A DNA stretch of 64,000 bases from MGBC163016 sp964518575 (GTDB lineage Bacteria > Actinomycetota > Coriobacteriia > Coriobacteriales > Eggerthellaceae): positions 21,214 to 85,213 of the forward strand of contig CAZFGW010000006.1 in assembly GCA_964518575.1 (NCBI GenBank), given 5' to 3'. The translations under genes and the position numbers were made by a program. This document shows, piece by piece, positions 53,671 through 62,074 of the stretch (positions within the stretch are counted from its first letter, which is position 1; the number at the start of each line of letters is the position of its first letter). The notes below the pieces were generated by a model. That model was not told the origin of the DNA, did no database searches, and was given only the letters and a program-made list of their open reading frames with translations.

Positions 53671-54930
53671 TTACAGAGGGATATCTTCCGAAATATCCAT
53701 CATGATGCACTCAACCATACTGCCCGCCTCGGTCGTTCCCGAGCCTTCGGGGAGGATGATCATGCAATTACTGTGCTGGATGACGCCGAACAACCCCGAG
53801 CTTTGGTTACGCGCCGGAGTGACCACGTACTGACCGTCCTCTTTCTTGAACGTTGAGCGCATGAGCGTCAATCGAGGATCTTTCTTGAATACTTCCTCGG
53901 TCAGCCGTGCGCGGAGAACGGGGAAATCGATATGGGCATAACCCTGCATCTTACGCAGTGCCGGGCGAATGATCATCTGGAACCCGCAATAGGCAGCCGC
54001 AGGATTGCCGGGAAGTCCGAACACCGGCGTGCCGCCCACCTTGCCGAACGTCTGCGCCTTGCCTGGACGCATATTCACGAGCGTCATGTAAAGCTCGCCC
54101 GTGCTCTCGACAACCTTCTTGATGAAGTCGTAATCACCATTGGCAGCACCACCGGTAGTGATGACGAAATCATACTCAGCGGCTGCCTTCACAACCGCAT
54201 CCGCCAACGCCTCGAAGGTGTCTTCGACAATGGGGAGCCTATAGGGAATCGCGCCAGCTTCTTTGATGCATGCTGCCATGGCGAAACTGTTCGACTCGCG
54301 AATGTGCCCAGGACCGGGCACGACACTCGGATCAACGAGCTCACTTCCTGTTGCCATGATGGCAACGCGGGGACGCCGATACGTAGCAATCTCAAGGTTT
54401 CCGCAGCTTGCAAGATAGCCGACACCCGCACTCTTGATGACCTCGCCCGCGCGAACGACAACTTCGCCCGCACGCGCCTCTTCACCTGCAGCGCGCACGT
54501 TCGAACCGAGCTTGCACGGAGACGAGAACGAAACGACTGAGCCGGTATGCCCGTCGCCCTCGACATTCTCGACGATCTCATATTTCACGACCGAATCAGC
54601 GCTCGACGGGAGTTCCGCACCCGTCATGATGCGAATACATTGCCCCGCTTCGAGCGGTCCGTCGTAGACATCCCCCGCACCGATCTCGGCGATCACCTTC
54701 AGGTGCACGGGCGCTACTTCGCTCGCCTGGGCGATCTGCTCTGCCTTCAGGGCAAACCCATCCATCGCCGAATGGGCGAACGGCGCAACGTCGATATCGC
54801 TCGTGAGATCCTCGGCACTGACGCGATCGAGTGCCTCAAGAATGGATACAACCTCGGTATCCAGAGGCTCGATGTGTGATAGAACGAGCGCGCGTGCTTG
54901 CTCGAGTGATAGCATCTCAGTCGTTTGCAT
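53671..54930 (-). CDS. moeA: Molybdopterin molybdenumtransferase MoeA
   Basis: Inserts molybdate into adenylylated molybdopterin. The 419-residue protein opens MLSLEQARALVLSH, then SAMDGFALKAEQI, and the MoCF_biosynth core ITTGGAANGDYDFIKKVVE, with LPGNPAAAYCGF near the C-terminal domain. ATG overlaps the eno stop as TAATG, so it depends on eno translation. Other Mo-cofactor genes are not in the window. Confidence 0.95.
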   Translation of the reverse strand: MQTTEMLSLEQARALVLSHIEPLDTEVVSILEALDRVSAEDLTSDIDVAPFAHSAMDGFALKAEQIAQASEVAPVHLKVIAEIGAGDVYDGPLEAGQCIRIMTGAELPSSADSVVKYEIVENVEGDGHTGSVVSFSSPCKLGSNVRAAGEEARAGEVVVRAGEVIKSAGVGYLASCGNLEIATYRRPRVAIMATGSELVDPSVVPGPGHIRESNSFAMAACIKEAGAIPYRLPIVEDTFEALADAVVKAAAEYDFVITTGGAANGDYDFIKKVVESTGELYMTLVNMRPGKAQTFGKVGGTPVFGLPGNPAAAYCGFQMIIRPALRKMQGYAHIDFPVLRARLTEEVFKKDPRLTLMRSTFKKEDGQYVVTPARNQSSGLFGVIQHSNCMIILPEGSGTTEAGSMVECIMMDISEDIPL

Positions 54931-56225
54931 TATTCACCTTTGATATTGTAGAACGCGTCGCGCCCTGCATAGGCTGCCTCTTCGCCAAGCTCCTCTTCGA
55001 TGCGGAGAAGCTGGTTGTACTTGGCAACCCGGTCGCTGCGTGCAGGTGCGCCCGTCTTGATCTGACCGCAATTCGTAGCAACGGCAAGGTCCGCGATCGT
55101 CGTATCCTCGGTCTCGCCGGAACGATGGCTCATCACGCAGGCATAACCGTGCGTCTTGGCAAGCTCGATCGCCTCAAGCGTTTCGGTCAGAGAGCCGATC
55201 TGGTTCACCTTGATAAGGATGGCATTCGCGCAACCCATCTCGATGCCCTTCGCAAGCCGCTTGGAGTTGGTAACGAACAGGTCGTCGCCGACAAGCTGGA
55301 CCTTATGTCCGATGCGCTTCGTGAGCTCCCGCCAACCTTCCCAGTCCTCTTCCGCCATACCGTCTTCGATGGAAATGATGGGATGGCGCGCGACGAGCTG
55401 CTCCCAATAATCGACCATTTCACCGCTCGTAAGTTCGCGTCCCTCACCGGCGAGCACGTACTTCCCTGTCTCTGCGTTGTAGAACTCCGTCGAGGCGGGA
55501 TCCATGGCGAACATGATGTCTTTTCCGGGTTTATACCCAGCCATCTCGCACGCCTTCTCGATGTAGTCGAACGGCTCCTCATTCGTTTTCAGATTGGGAG
55601 CGAAGCCACCTTCGTCACCAACACCGCCACCCAGACCAGCATCGTGAAGGACCTTCTTCAGTGTGTGATAGATCTCAGCGCACCAGCGCAGTCCCTCTTT
55701 GAAGGTGGGAGCGCCGACCGGCATGATCATGAATTCCTGGAAATCCACGTTGTTATCGGCATGCACACCGCCGTTCAAGATATTCATCATCGGCGTGGGA
55801 AGAACGTGTGCGTTAACACCGCCCACATATTTATAAAGAGGAAGCCCCGCCGACTGGGCACTTGCCCGTGCCACCGCAAGAGATGCGCCCAAAATGGCAT
55901 TCGCGCCGAGCGCGCCCTTGTTATCCGTTGCGTCGACTTCGATCATGTCGGTATCGACCATGCGCTGGTTCGAGCCATTGAGTCCGATGAGCGCCTCTGC
56001 GATCTCATCGTTCACATGTTCAACCGCATCTTCGACACCCTTGCCCATATAGCGTTTGATATTGTCATCGCGCAGCTCGACCGCCTCAAACGCTCCCGTT
56101 GATGCACCCGAAGGCACGGCAGCCCTGCCGATCGACCCGTCCCCGAGCATAACCTCCACCTCAACCGTTGGATTCCCGCGGGAGTCAAGGATTTCCCTAC
56201 CGAATACGTCCATAATCATCGACAT
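54930..56225 (-). CDS. eno: Enolase
   Basis: Glycolytic 2-phosphoglycerate dehydratase, 431 residues, standard length. Features: VFGREILDSRGNPTVEVEV, SGASTGAFEAVELRD, LPTPMMNILNGGVHADNNVDFQEFMIMPVG, and VMSHRSGETEDTTIADLAVA with active-site lysines in LIKVNQIG. AGGAGG six bases before the ATG. It is placed directly ahead of the Mo-cofactor genes, which is not a standard glycolytic neighbourhood. Confidence 0.98.
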   Translation of the reverse strand: MSMIMDVFGREILDSRGNPTVEVEVMLGDGSIGRAAVPSGASTGAFEAVELRDDNIKRYMGKGVEDAVEHVNDEIAEALIGLNGSNQRMVDTDMIEVDATDNKGALGANAILGASLAVARASAQSAGLPLYKYVGGVNAHVLPTPMMNILNGGVHADNNVDFQEFMIMPVGAPTFKEGLRWCAEIYHTLKKVLHDAGLGGGVGDEGGFAPNLKTNEEPFDYIEKACEMAGYKPGKDIMFAMDPASTEFYNAETGKYVLAGEGRELTSGEMVDYWEQLVARHPIISIEDGMAEEDWEGWRELTKRIGHKVQLVGDDLFVTNSKRLAKGIEMGCANAILIKVNQIGSLTETLEAIELAKTHGYACVMSHRSGETEDTTIADLAVATNCGQIKTGAPARSDRVAKYNQLLRIEEELGEEAAYAGRDAFYNIKGE

Positions 56226-56320
56226 CTAAGGCCTCCTGACAATTGTTTTTCAGCATGCATAATAATAGCATTCCGACCGATGAAGCTTTTCTACATGAAC
56301 ACAGATGAACGGCGAACTCT

Positions 56321-57043
56321 TTAGAGCTCGATCCGCTCGAAAAAGTCGACGCCCGCGCCGCAGATAGGACACGTGAAATCAGGAGGAAGTTCCTCGCCTT
56401 CATAAATGTATCCGCAAATCGTGCAGCGCCAGCCGATGCGCGCCTTGCCCGATGACGCCGCCTTGACATCGCTGCTCTCGTCTTTCGCCGCCTGCTTTAA
56501 GCGCGTCTCGTTTTCCTCGGGACTCGTAGAGGTCTCCTCGATGTAAGTGACCGCGCGTGGCGGAGTCTTGCCTTTCAGATGAGAATGGTAATACTCGTAG
56601 GTAAGCGCTGCATCGTCAGAGAGTACGCGCGACGCGGTGACCGCTCCCACGAACAGAAGATGGCTGCCCACATCGAGCGTGTCCTGCACCGTGGTTTCGA
56701 AGGCAGCGATGCATTCCTGCACAACATACGGGACGCCGTCATCCCACAGCTCATAGGAAATGCCTTCGTACTTGTCAATATCGTAGCTTGATTTGAATCC
56801 GAATCGCCCGATCAGCTCCATCGTGGCATTGATGGAAAGAACACTGACGGAGAAAACGCCCGTCGCTCGTATTGCCTTGCTCGTCGCGTTATCTTTGTTG
56901 AGCGCGATGGATACCGTCGGGGGATTCGATGCGACCTGCTGGAAGGTATTTGCGATACAGCCGACCTTGCGTCCATCCCCGTCAAGCGCTTCGATGATAT
57001 AGAGCCCGTAGCTCACTGTATGGAATGCTTTTTTGTCGATCAT
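56321..57043 (-). CDS. High-molecular-weight rubredoxin (flavin reductase + rubredoxin)
   Basis: A 240-residue fusion: residues 1-165 form a flavodoxin-reductase-like FMN domain (HTVSYGLYIIEALDGDGRKVG, NTFQQVASNPPTVSIALNK), and the last 40 form a rubredoxin with the iron site WRCTICGYIYEG ... FTCPICGAG. A linker of 25 residues (Glu/Lys/Ser) lies between. Similar proteins in anaerobes pass electrons from NAD(P)H to oxygen- or NO-reducing flavoproteins. Start ATG 57043 with AAGGAGG. The 253 bases upstream hold nothing I can support. Confidence 0.92.
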   Translation of the reverse strand: MIDKKAFHTVSYGLYIIEALDGDGRKVGCIANTFQQVASNPPTVSIALNKDNATSKAIRATGVFSVSVLSINATMELIGRFGFKSSYDIDKYEGISYELWDDGVPYVVQECIAAFETTVQDTLDVGSHLLFVGAVTASRVLSDDAALTYEYYHSHLKGKTPPRAVTYIEETSTSPEENETRLKQAAKDESSDVKAASSGKARIGWRCTICGYIYEGEELPPDFTCPICGAGVDFFERIEL

Positions 57044-57296
57044 GAAGAACCTCCTTGATGTTAGGAATGTGCAAAGACAACGCATTCACACGATAGCAGA
57101 TATGCCACGTGCGACGCCGGGTGCGCAAAGATTGGTCTTGAATTGCAAATGAAGCACGGGGTGCGGAGGTGCGCAGGGAAGCTATAGAACGTGAACGTGC
57201 ATAAGGGAATTAGAAAGCGCGAATGACACTGCGCGAAGGTGCGCGGTCATCGACACTCTTCCGTCCCTCCCCTTCTCTCTCCGCGAACAGCAGCCT

Positions 57297-58073
57297 TTAC
57301 AGAATGACCGCTCCCATGAGGCAGAATGCACAAAGCACACAGCAAAAGACGCGCGATAAGATCGTGCTCTTTTCTGCAGGCAATGTCGTACGCACAACGC
57401 TGCGCATAAGCCCATAGCAGCGAACATCCATACATCGCGCCACCGTCTCAGCACGCCTGAACATTCCCACCAACAGCGGCAATATGATCGCGGAATACGC
57501 TTTGACGCGGCAGATAACCCCGCCTTGATCAAACAACGCACCGCGCGACCACTGCGCCTCTTTGATTGAGAAGAACTCCTCGGCGGTAAGCGGGATGAAA
57601 CGCAGTGCAAGCGAAAACACCATCGCAATATCATCGATAGGAACCTTGAACGTGCGAAGCGGCGAGAGATACCAACAAAGCGCCGTCGTGAGATCAGTTG
57701 AGCGGGTGGTATAGCACAGGATGAACGAAGCTCCGAGCAAAAGAATGATACGAACCGCAATAAAGAGCCCCCGAGAAAACCCCTCAGCTGTGTAGACAAG
57801 AGCCGTTCCGTCCCACGCGAATGAGGAGCCGAGCAGCGTGAACGCAACAATTATGAATGCAGGAACGAGGGGAATAAGCATCCGCTTCGCATTGATGTGT
57901 GCAGCGCACATGATGATGAAAAACATCGCGGCGAAAGCGAGCATGCCAACCCACGTGTCAACAAAGAACAGACATACCGAATAGATAATGAGCGTACATA
58001 ATTTCAGGCGCGCATCACATCGATGCACGCCTGAATCGCGATCGAGATAGATTAAGGGAAAGTATTGCGACAA
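57297..58073 (-). CDS. ecfT: ECF transporter T component (EcfT)
   Basis: Membrane T subunit of energy-coupling-factor vitamin importers, 258 residues, with five to six helices and the coupling motif MDVRCYG near the C terminus. The start is TTG at 58073, three bases after rplQ. The usual ecfA1/ecfA2 ATPase genes and the S component are not next to it. Located exactly where ecfA-ecfA-ecfT usually follows rplQ, so ATPases have been lost or moved. Ribosome site weak. Confidence 0.85.
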   Translation of the reverse strand: MSQYFPLIYLDRDSGVHRCDARLKLCTLIIYSVCLFFVDTWVGMLAFAAMFFIIMCAAHINAKRMLIPLVPAFIIVAFTLLGSSFAWDGTALVYTAEGFSRGLFIAVRIILLLGASFILCYTTRSTDLTTALCWYLSPLRTFKVPIDDIAMVFSLALRFIPLTAEEFFSIKEAQWSRGALFDQGGVICRVKAYSAIILPLLVGMFRRAETVARCMDVRCYGLMRSVVRTTLPAEKSTILSRVFCCVLCAFCLMGAVIL

Positions 58074-58076
58074 AAG

Positions 58077-58838
58077 CTATTTCGCTTTTTCGTCGTCTTT
58101 CGCCTTGCGGCTCTTAGCTGCGGCATCTTCTGCCTTAGCCTCTTCGGCTTTTGCCTCTTCCTCACGAACCTCTTCAGCAGCCTTTGCTGCCTTCTTCTCA
58201 GCCTTTGCGTCTTCGCGCGCAGCCTCTTCTTCCTCCGCGGCGAGCTGCTCCTGTCCTTCTTCCTGGACCTCAGCAGCGAAGTTCTCCTCAGCAGCCTCAA
58301 CGGAGTCTTTGATCTCCTCGATCACGGTCTCGTGATCCTCAGCTGCTGCCTTCTCTTCTGCCTTGATAGCTTCCTCTTCCTTCTTCACTGCTTCTTTGGA
58401 AGCCTTCTTCGGCGTTGCCTTCTTCTTTGCCGTGGTCTTCGAAGCTGCAGCCTTACGCTCAGCTTTCGGTACGCACTTCTCGGTAACGAGCTCCATGATC
58501 ACCATGGGAGCGCCGTCGCCTTTGCGCGGACCGAGTTTCATGATACGGGTGTAGCCACCGGGACGGCCCTCGAACATGCCCTGCGAAACCTTCTCGAAGA
58601 TCTCACGTACGAGCTCTTTGTTGTTGCCGAGTGCAGCGATTGCAAGACGACGGGAATGAAGATCTCCGCGCTTTGCAAGAGTGATGATGTGGTCGACGTC
58701 GCCGCGGATCTCCTTCGCACGGGTTTCCGTGGTTTTGATACGGTCATTCAGAAGCAATGCCGTAACAAGAGAGCGCTTCATTGCTTGGGTGTGACTCCAG
58801 CTGGTTCCAAGCTTGCGACCTTTGTACTTGTGTCTCAT
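58077..58838 (-). CDS. rplQ: 50S ribosomal protein L17 with long acidic C-terminal tail
   Basis: The L17 core (MRHKYKGRKLGTSWSHTQAM, GGYTRIMKLGPRKGDGAPM) occupies about the first 118 residues. About 135 residues of Ala/Glu/Lys-rich low-complexity sequence follow, more than doubling the length. Such tails exist in some actinobacterial L17 proteins, but this is long. Directly after rpoA, in the standard order. Confidence 0.96.
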   Translation of the reverse strand: MRHKYKGRKLGTSWSHTQAMKRSLVTALLLNDRIKTTETRAKEIRGDVDHIITLAKRGDLHSRRLAIAALGNNKELVREIFEKVSQGMFEGRPGGYTRIMKLGPRKGDGAPMVIMELVTEKCVPKAERKAAASKTTAKKKATPKKASKEAVKKEEEAIKAEEKAAAEDHETVIEEIKDSVEAAEENFAAEVQEEGQEQLAAEEEEAAREDAKAEKKAAKAAEEVREEEAKAEEAKAEDAAAKSRKAKDDEKAK

Positions 58839-58851
58839 GATCTTGTATCTC

Positions 58852-59802
58852 CTATAGCTTCAAATTAAGGTCCATGGAAATGAGCTTATCCTTCACTTCC
58901 TCGATGGACTTCGCCCCGAAGTTCCTGATGTTCAGCAGGTCGTTCTCTGAGAACTCAACGAGCTGGCGCACGGAGTGGATGCCGGCACGCTTGAGGCAGT
59001 TGTAGGAGCGGACCGAAAGATCCAAATCCTCGATCTGCTTGTCAAGCTCAGCGTTGGTTTCTGTGTTCTCAGGAGCAAAGATGGAAACTGCTTCCAGCTC
59101 CTCGTCGTCGCCCGATTCGGACAGCGAGAGAAATGCACCCATGTACTGATTGATGATGTTCGCACCACGGCAGACCGCCTCAGTGGGGGTCAGGCTGCCA
59201 TCGGTTTCGACTTCAAGGATCAAGCGATCGTAGTCGGTGCGCTGACCAACACGCGTGTCCTCGACGTTCATCGTGCAACGACGAACCGGGGAGAAGAGCG
59301 AATCGACCGGAATGATGCCGATAGGATCTTCCGTGCGCTTGTTGTTGTCAGCGGAAACATACCCGCGTCCCACACCGATGCGGATGGTCATATCGAGCTG
59401 TCCGCCATCGGCGACGGTGGCGATGACATGCTCGGGGTTGATCAGGGTGAACTCCGTGGGAACCTCAAGATCAGCACCGGTCACCACGCACGGTCCCTCA
59501 GCGGAAACATGTGCGACCGCATCGGTGATCTCGTCCGTGAGTGGGCTGAAAACGAGCCCCTTCACATTCAAGACGATATCAGTGATGTCCTCGATCACAC
59601 CCTCAGCGGTGGTGAACTCATGCTGGACGCCTTCGATCTGGATCGCAGTCGCTTTCGCTCCATCGAGTGAAGAGAGCAGTACTCGGCGCATCGAATTGCC
59701 CAGCGTGTTGCCATAGCCACGCTCGAGCGGCTCGACGATATAGCGAGCAACAGTATTGCTGACTTCTTCTGTTGTAGCAGTAGGCCTCATGAACTCTGTC
59801 AT
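58852..59802 (-). CDS. rpoA: RNA polymerase alpha subunit
   Basis: Assembles the polymerase core and contacts upstream promoter DNA. The 316-residue protein has the N-terminal dimerisation domain (VEPLERGYGNTLGNSMRRVLLSSLDG, EDPIGIIPVDSLFSPVRR) and the C-terminal DNA-contact domain (LDLSVRSYNCLKRAGIHSVRQL, NFGAKSIEEVKDKLI). Standard place between rpsD and rplQ. Confidence 0.98.
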   Translation of the reverse strand: MTEFMRPTATTEEVSNTVARYIVEPLERGYGNTLGNSMRRVLLSSLDGAKATAIQIEGVQHEFTTAEGVIEDITDIVLNVKGLVFSPLTDEITDAVAHVSAEGPCVVTGADLEVPTEFTLINPEHVIATVADGGQLDMTIRIGVGRGYVSADNNKRTEDPIGIIPVDSLFSPVRRCTMNVEDTRVGQRTDYDRLILEVETDGSLTPTEAVCRGANIINQYMGAFLSLSESGDDEELEAVSIFAPENTETNAELDKQIEDLDLSVRSYNCLKRAGIHSVRQLVEFSENDLLNIRNFGAKSIEEVKDKLISMDLNLKL

Positions 59803-59831
59803 GTTTTATGAGCCTCCTTAAAAACCTTGGG

Positions 59832-60458
59832 TTATTTCGAGTAAAGTTCGACGATAAGCTGTTCGCGGATATCGGAATCGATCTGATCGCGCTGCGGAAG
59901 AGCCAAAACACTGCCCTGCAGCTTTTCGATATCAACTTCAAGCCATGCTGGAACCTGAGTGCGCTCACTTGAGATCAGCGCGCTCTTGATAACGAGCATA
60001 TCGCGAGCTTTCGGTGCAATCGCTACCAGATCCCCCGGACGAACCCTGAATGAGGGGATGTCGACGCGATGACCGTTCACCAGGATATGACCGTGGCGCA
60101 CCTGCTGACGCGCCTCGTTGCGTGACTTGGCGAAACCAAGGCGGTAAACGACATTGTCAAGACGGCTCTCGAGGATGCGGAGCAGGTTCTCACCCGTAAC
60201 GCCCTGCTGACGATTTGCCATCTCATAATAATGATGGAACTGCTTCTCAAGGAGACCGTACATACGCTTGGTCTTCTGCTTCTCACGAAGCTGCATGCGA
60301 TATTCGCTTTCCTTGATGCGCTTGCGTCCGGCTTCGCCCGGAGCATACTCGCGGCGCTCGAAAGCGCATTTATCTGTGTAGCAACGATCGCCCTTAAGGA
60401 AGAGCTTGCACCCTTCGCGACGGCAAAGGCGACAGGTTGCTCCTGTATAACGTGCCAT
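59832..60458 (-). CDS. rpsD: 30S ribosomal protein S4, zinc-binding form
   Basis: Primary 16S rRNA binder of the 5' domain; 208 residues with a full S4 RNA-binding domain (ESRLDNVVYRLGFAKSRNEARQ, VNGHRVDIPSFRVRPGD). The N terminus has the zinc-site cysteines CRLCRREGCKL ... CYTDKC of the C+ form. Follows rpsK. Confidence 0.98.
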   Translation of the reverse strand: MARYTGATCRLCRREGCKLFLKGDRCYTDKCAFERREYAPGEAGRKRIKESEYRMQLREKQKTKRMYGLLEKQFHHYYEMANRQQGVTGENLLRILESRLDNVVYRLGFAKSRNEARQQVRHGHILVNGHRVDIPSFRVRPGDLVAIAPKARDMLVIKSALISSERTQVPAWLEVDIEKLQGSVLALPQRDQIDSDIREQLIVELYSK

Positions 60459-60476
60459 AGAATGGATCCTTTCTAT

Positions 60477-60872
60477 CTACACGCGACGACGCTTGCGCGG
60501 ACGGCAACCGTTGTGCGGGATGGGAGTGCAATCTTGAATGCTGGCGATCTCAAGCCCCGCCGCCTGAAGCGTGCGGATGGCCGTTTCGCGACCGGAGCCC
60601 GGTCCCTTGACGAAGACGGAGACCTTGCGAAGTCCGTGCTCCATGGCGATCTTCGCACACGCCTCAGCTGCCATCTGAGCAGCGAACGGCGTTGATTTAC
60701 GAGAGCCCTTGAAGCCGACGGTTCCGGCTGATTGCCAAGCGATCACATTGCCCTGCGGATCCGTGATGCTGATGATCGTGTTGTTGAACGTAGACTTGAT
60801 GTGAGCAGCACCCACGGCAATATTCTTACGTTCAGAGCGCTTGACACGCGCAGTTACGTTCTTTTTAGCCAT
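60477..60872 (-). CDS. rpsK: 30S ribosomal protein S11
   Basis: Platform protein of the 30S subunit, 131 residues, ending CTPIPHNGCRPRKRRRV as is typical. HIKSTFNNTIISITDPQGNVIAW and GPGSGRETAIRTLQAAGLEI are conserved. Between rpsM and rpsD. Confidence 0.98.
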   Translation of the reverse strand: MAKKNVTARVKRSERKNIAVGAAHIKSTFNNTIISITDPQGNVIAWQSAGTVGFKGSRKSTPFAAQMAAEACAKIAMEHGLRKVSVFVKGPGSGRETAIRTLQAAGLEIASIQDCTPIPHNGCRPRKRRRV

Positions 60873-60885
60873 TATGCTTCCTCAC

Positions 60886-61257
60886 TTACTTTCTTTTACC
60901 ACCGATTTGCTTACGCGGACCCTTGCGGGTGCGGGCATTCGTATGCGTCCGCTGTCCGCGGGTCGGAAGACCCCTGCGATGACGGAGACCGCGATAGCAG
61001 CCGATTTCCATCAGGCGCTTGACGTTTTGCGAAACCTCGCGATGCAGGTCGCCTTCGACCTTCAGATTGTTCTGGATATAGTCGCGAAGCTTGGAAAGAT
61101 CATCTTCGGTGAGATCCTTCACACGGGTGTCCGGGTTCACGCCGGTTGCAGCGAGAACTTCTTTTGATGTAGTAAGACCAATGCCATAGATGTAGGTCAA
61201 GGCGATTTCGATGCGCTTGCTCTGTGGAAGGTCTACGCCTACGAGACGTACTGCCAT
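60886..61257 (-). CDS. rpsM: 30S ribosomal protein S13
   Basis: Head protein of the 30S subunit, 123 residues: RLVGVDLPQSKRIEIALTYIYGIG with the helix-two-turn-helix region and the basic C terminus GLPTRGQRTHTNARTRKGPRK. Between rpmJ and rpsK. Confidence 0.98.
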   Translation of the reverse strand: MAVRLVGVDLPQSKRIEIALTYIYGIGLTTSKEVLAATGVNPDTRVKDLTEDDLSKLRDYIQNNLKVEGDLHREVSQNVKRLMEIGCYRGLRHRRGLPTRGQRTHTNARTRKGPRKQIGGKRK

Positions 61258-61273
61258 AACTTATTTCCCTCCC

Positions 61274-61387
61274 TTATCCCTGGCGCTGCTTATGACGCGG
61301 GTTCTCGCAAATGACGAGCACCTTGCCATGACGCCTGATGATCTTGCATTTGTCGCACATCTTCTTGACCGAAGGACGTACCTTCAT
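61274..61387 (-). CDS. rpmJ: 50S ribosomal protein L36, zinc form
   Basis: A 37-residue protein read from ATG 61387 to a TAA at 61274: it begins MKVRPSVKKMCDKCKIIRRH and ends VICENPRHKQRQG, with three of the zinc cysteines and the histidine, so it is the C+ form. AAAGGAAATGAA ribosome site. Usual place between infA and rpsM. Too short for most gene lists. Confidence 0.97.
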   Translation of the reverse strand: MKVRPSVKKMCDKCKIIRRHGKVLVICENPRHKQRQG

Positions 61388-61531
61388 TTCATTTCCTTTC
61401 GGTTGATGTTTCCTTCTATACGTACACGCCCAGCCGCTGGCGATGATTTGCTTTTTTCCGTGCTTGCTCTTCCTCTTCCGACCAAAGAGGAAAAAGGGAT
61501 ACCCGAAAAGATATTCCCCCGTAAAAGATAC

Positions 61532-61750
61532 CTATTTGAAACGATACGTGATTCGCCCGCGGTTCAGGTCGTAGACGGAAAGCTCCACCGTTACCCGATC
61601 TCCCGGAAGGATCTTGATGTAGTGCATGCGCATCTTGCCAGAAATATGAGCCAAGACCTCATGCCCGTTCTCAAGTTCAACCTTGAACATAGCGTTCGGG
61701 AGCGCTTCTTTGACGGTGCCCTCGAGCTCGATCACATCTTCTTTAGCCAA
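61532..61750 (-). CDS. infA: Translation initiation factor IF-1
   Basis: S1-fold protein of 72 residues that binds the 30S A site. Sequence MAKEDVIELEGTVKEALPNA ... HISGKMRMHYIKILPGD is standard. The start is TTG at 61750, with GGAGG seven bases upstream. First gene of the block ending at ecfT. The 144 bases between infA and rpmJ have no gene. Confidence 0.97.
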   Translation of the reverse strand: MAKEDVIELEGTVKEALPNAMFKVELENGHEVLAHISGKMRMHYIKILPGDRVTVELSVYDLNRGRITYRFK

Positions 61751-61773
61751 TGACCTGCCTCCAAATAGGGTCG

Positions 61774-61803
61774 CTTATACACAGCAAACATAAACTTTAA
61801 CAA
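61774..61803 (-). promoter_or_regulatory. Candidate infA promoter
   Basis: On the minus strand TTGTTA (61803-61798) and TATAAG (61779-61774) with an 18-base spacer, 24 bases before infA. This would allow the infA-to-ecfT block to be transcribed on its own. Confidence 0.5.
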
Positions 61804-62074
61804 AAAAGAAACCGAATTTGAAGAAAAAATCGAAAAAAGGCGCACGAAAGAATAGAAACCGGATTGGCTGGTTTTTAAAATACCTGCATGTCAGGCAAGC
61901 GGCTCGAAGCCGCGCAACCCTCGATCTTGGAAAGATGATGAGCGGGGTCGCCAGGTTTTCGCGCGATCGCAATCGCACTGCCGCCTTGTCGGCGTGCACA
62001 TAGTATCAGACACCAAGCAATGATTGCAACAACGTTATAAAGAATGTTGTTGATGGCGAAGGGACATCAGCGCA
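61804..62074. other. Intergenic region upstream of infA
   Basis: No gene is supported in this stretch. It holds the hairpin GCGGCTCGAAGCCGC (61899-61913) and a weak CCTG/CAGG stem followed by TATTTT on the minus strand, which might end the transcript of the anchored protein at 62075. An A/T-rich part near 61800-61860 precedes the infA promoter. Confidence 0.5.

Noticed and set aside
57182..57850. 222-residue minus-strand frame in the ecfT region
   Set aside because: It is a shifted-frame shadow of ecfT with Arg/Cys-rich composition and no family motif.
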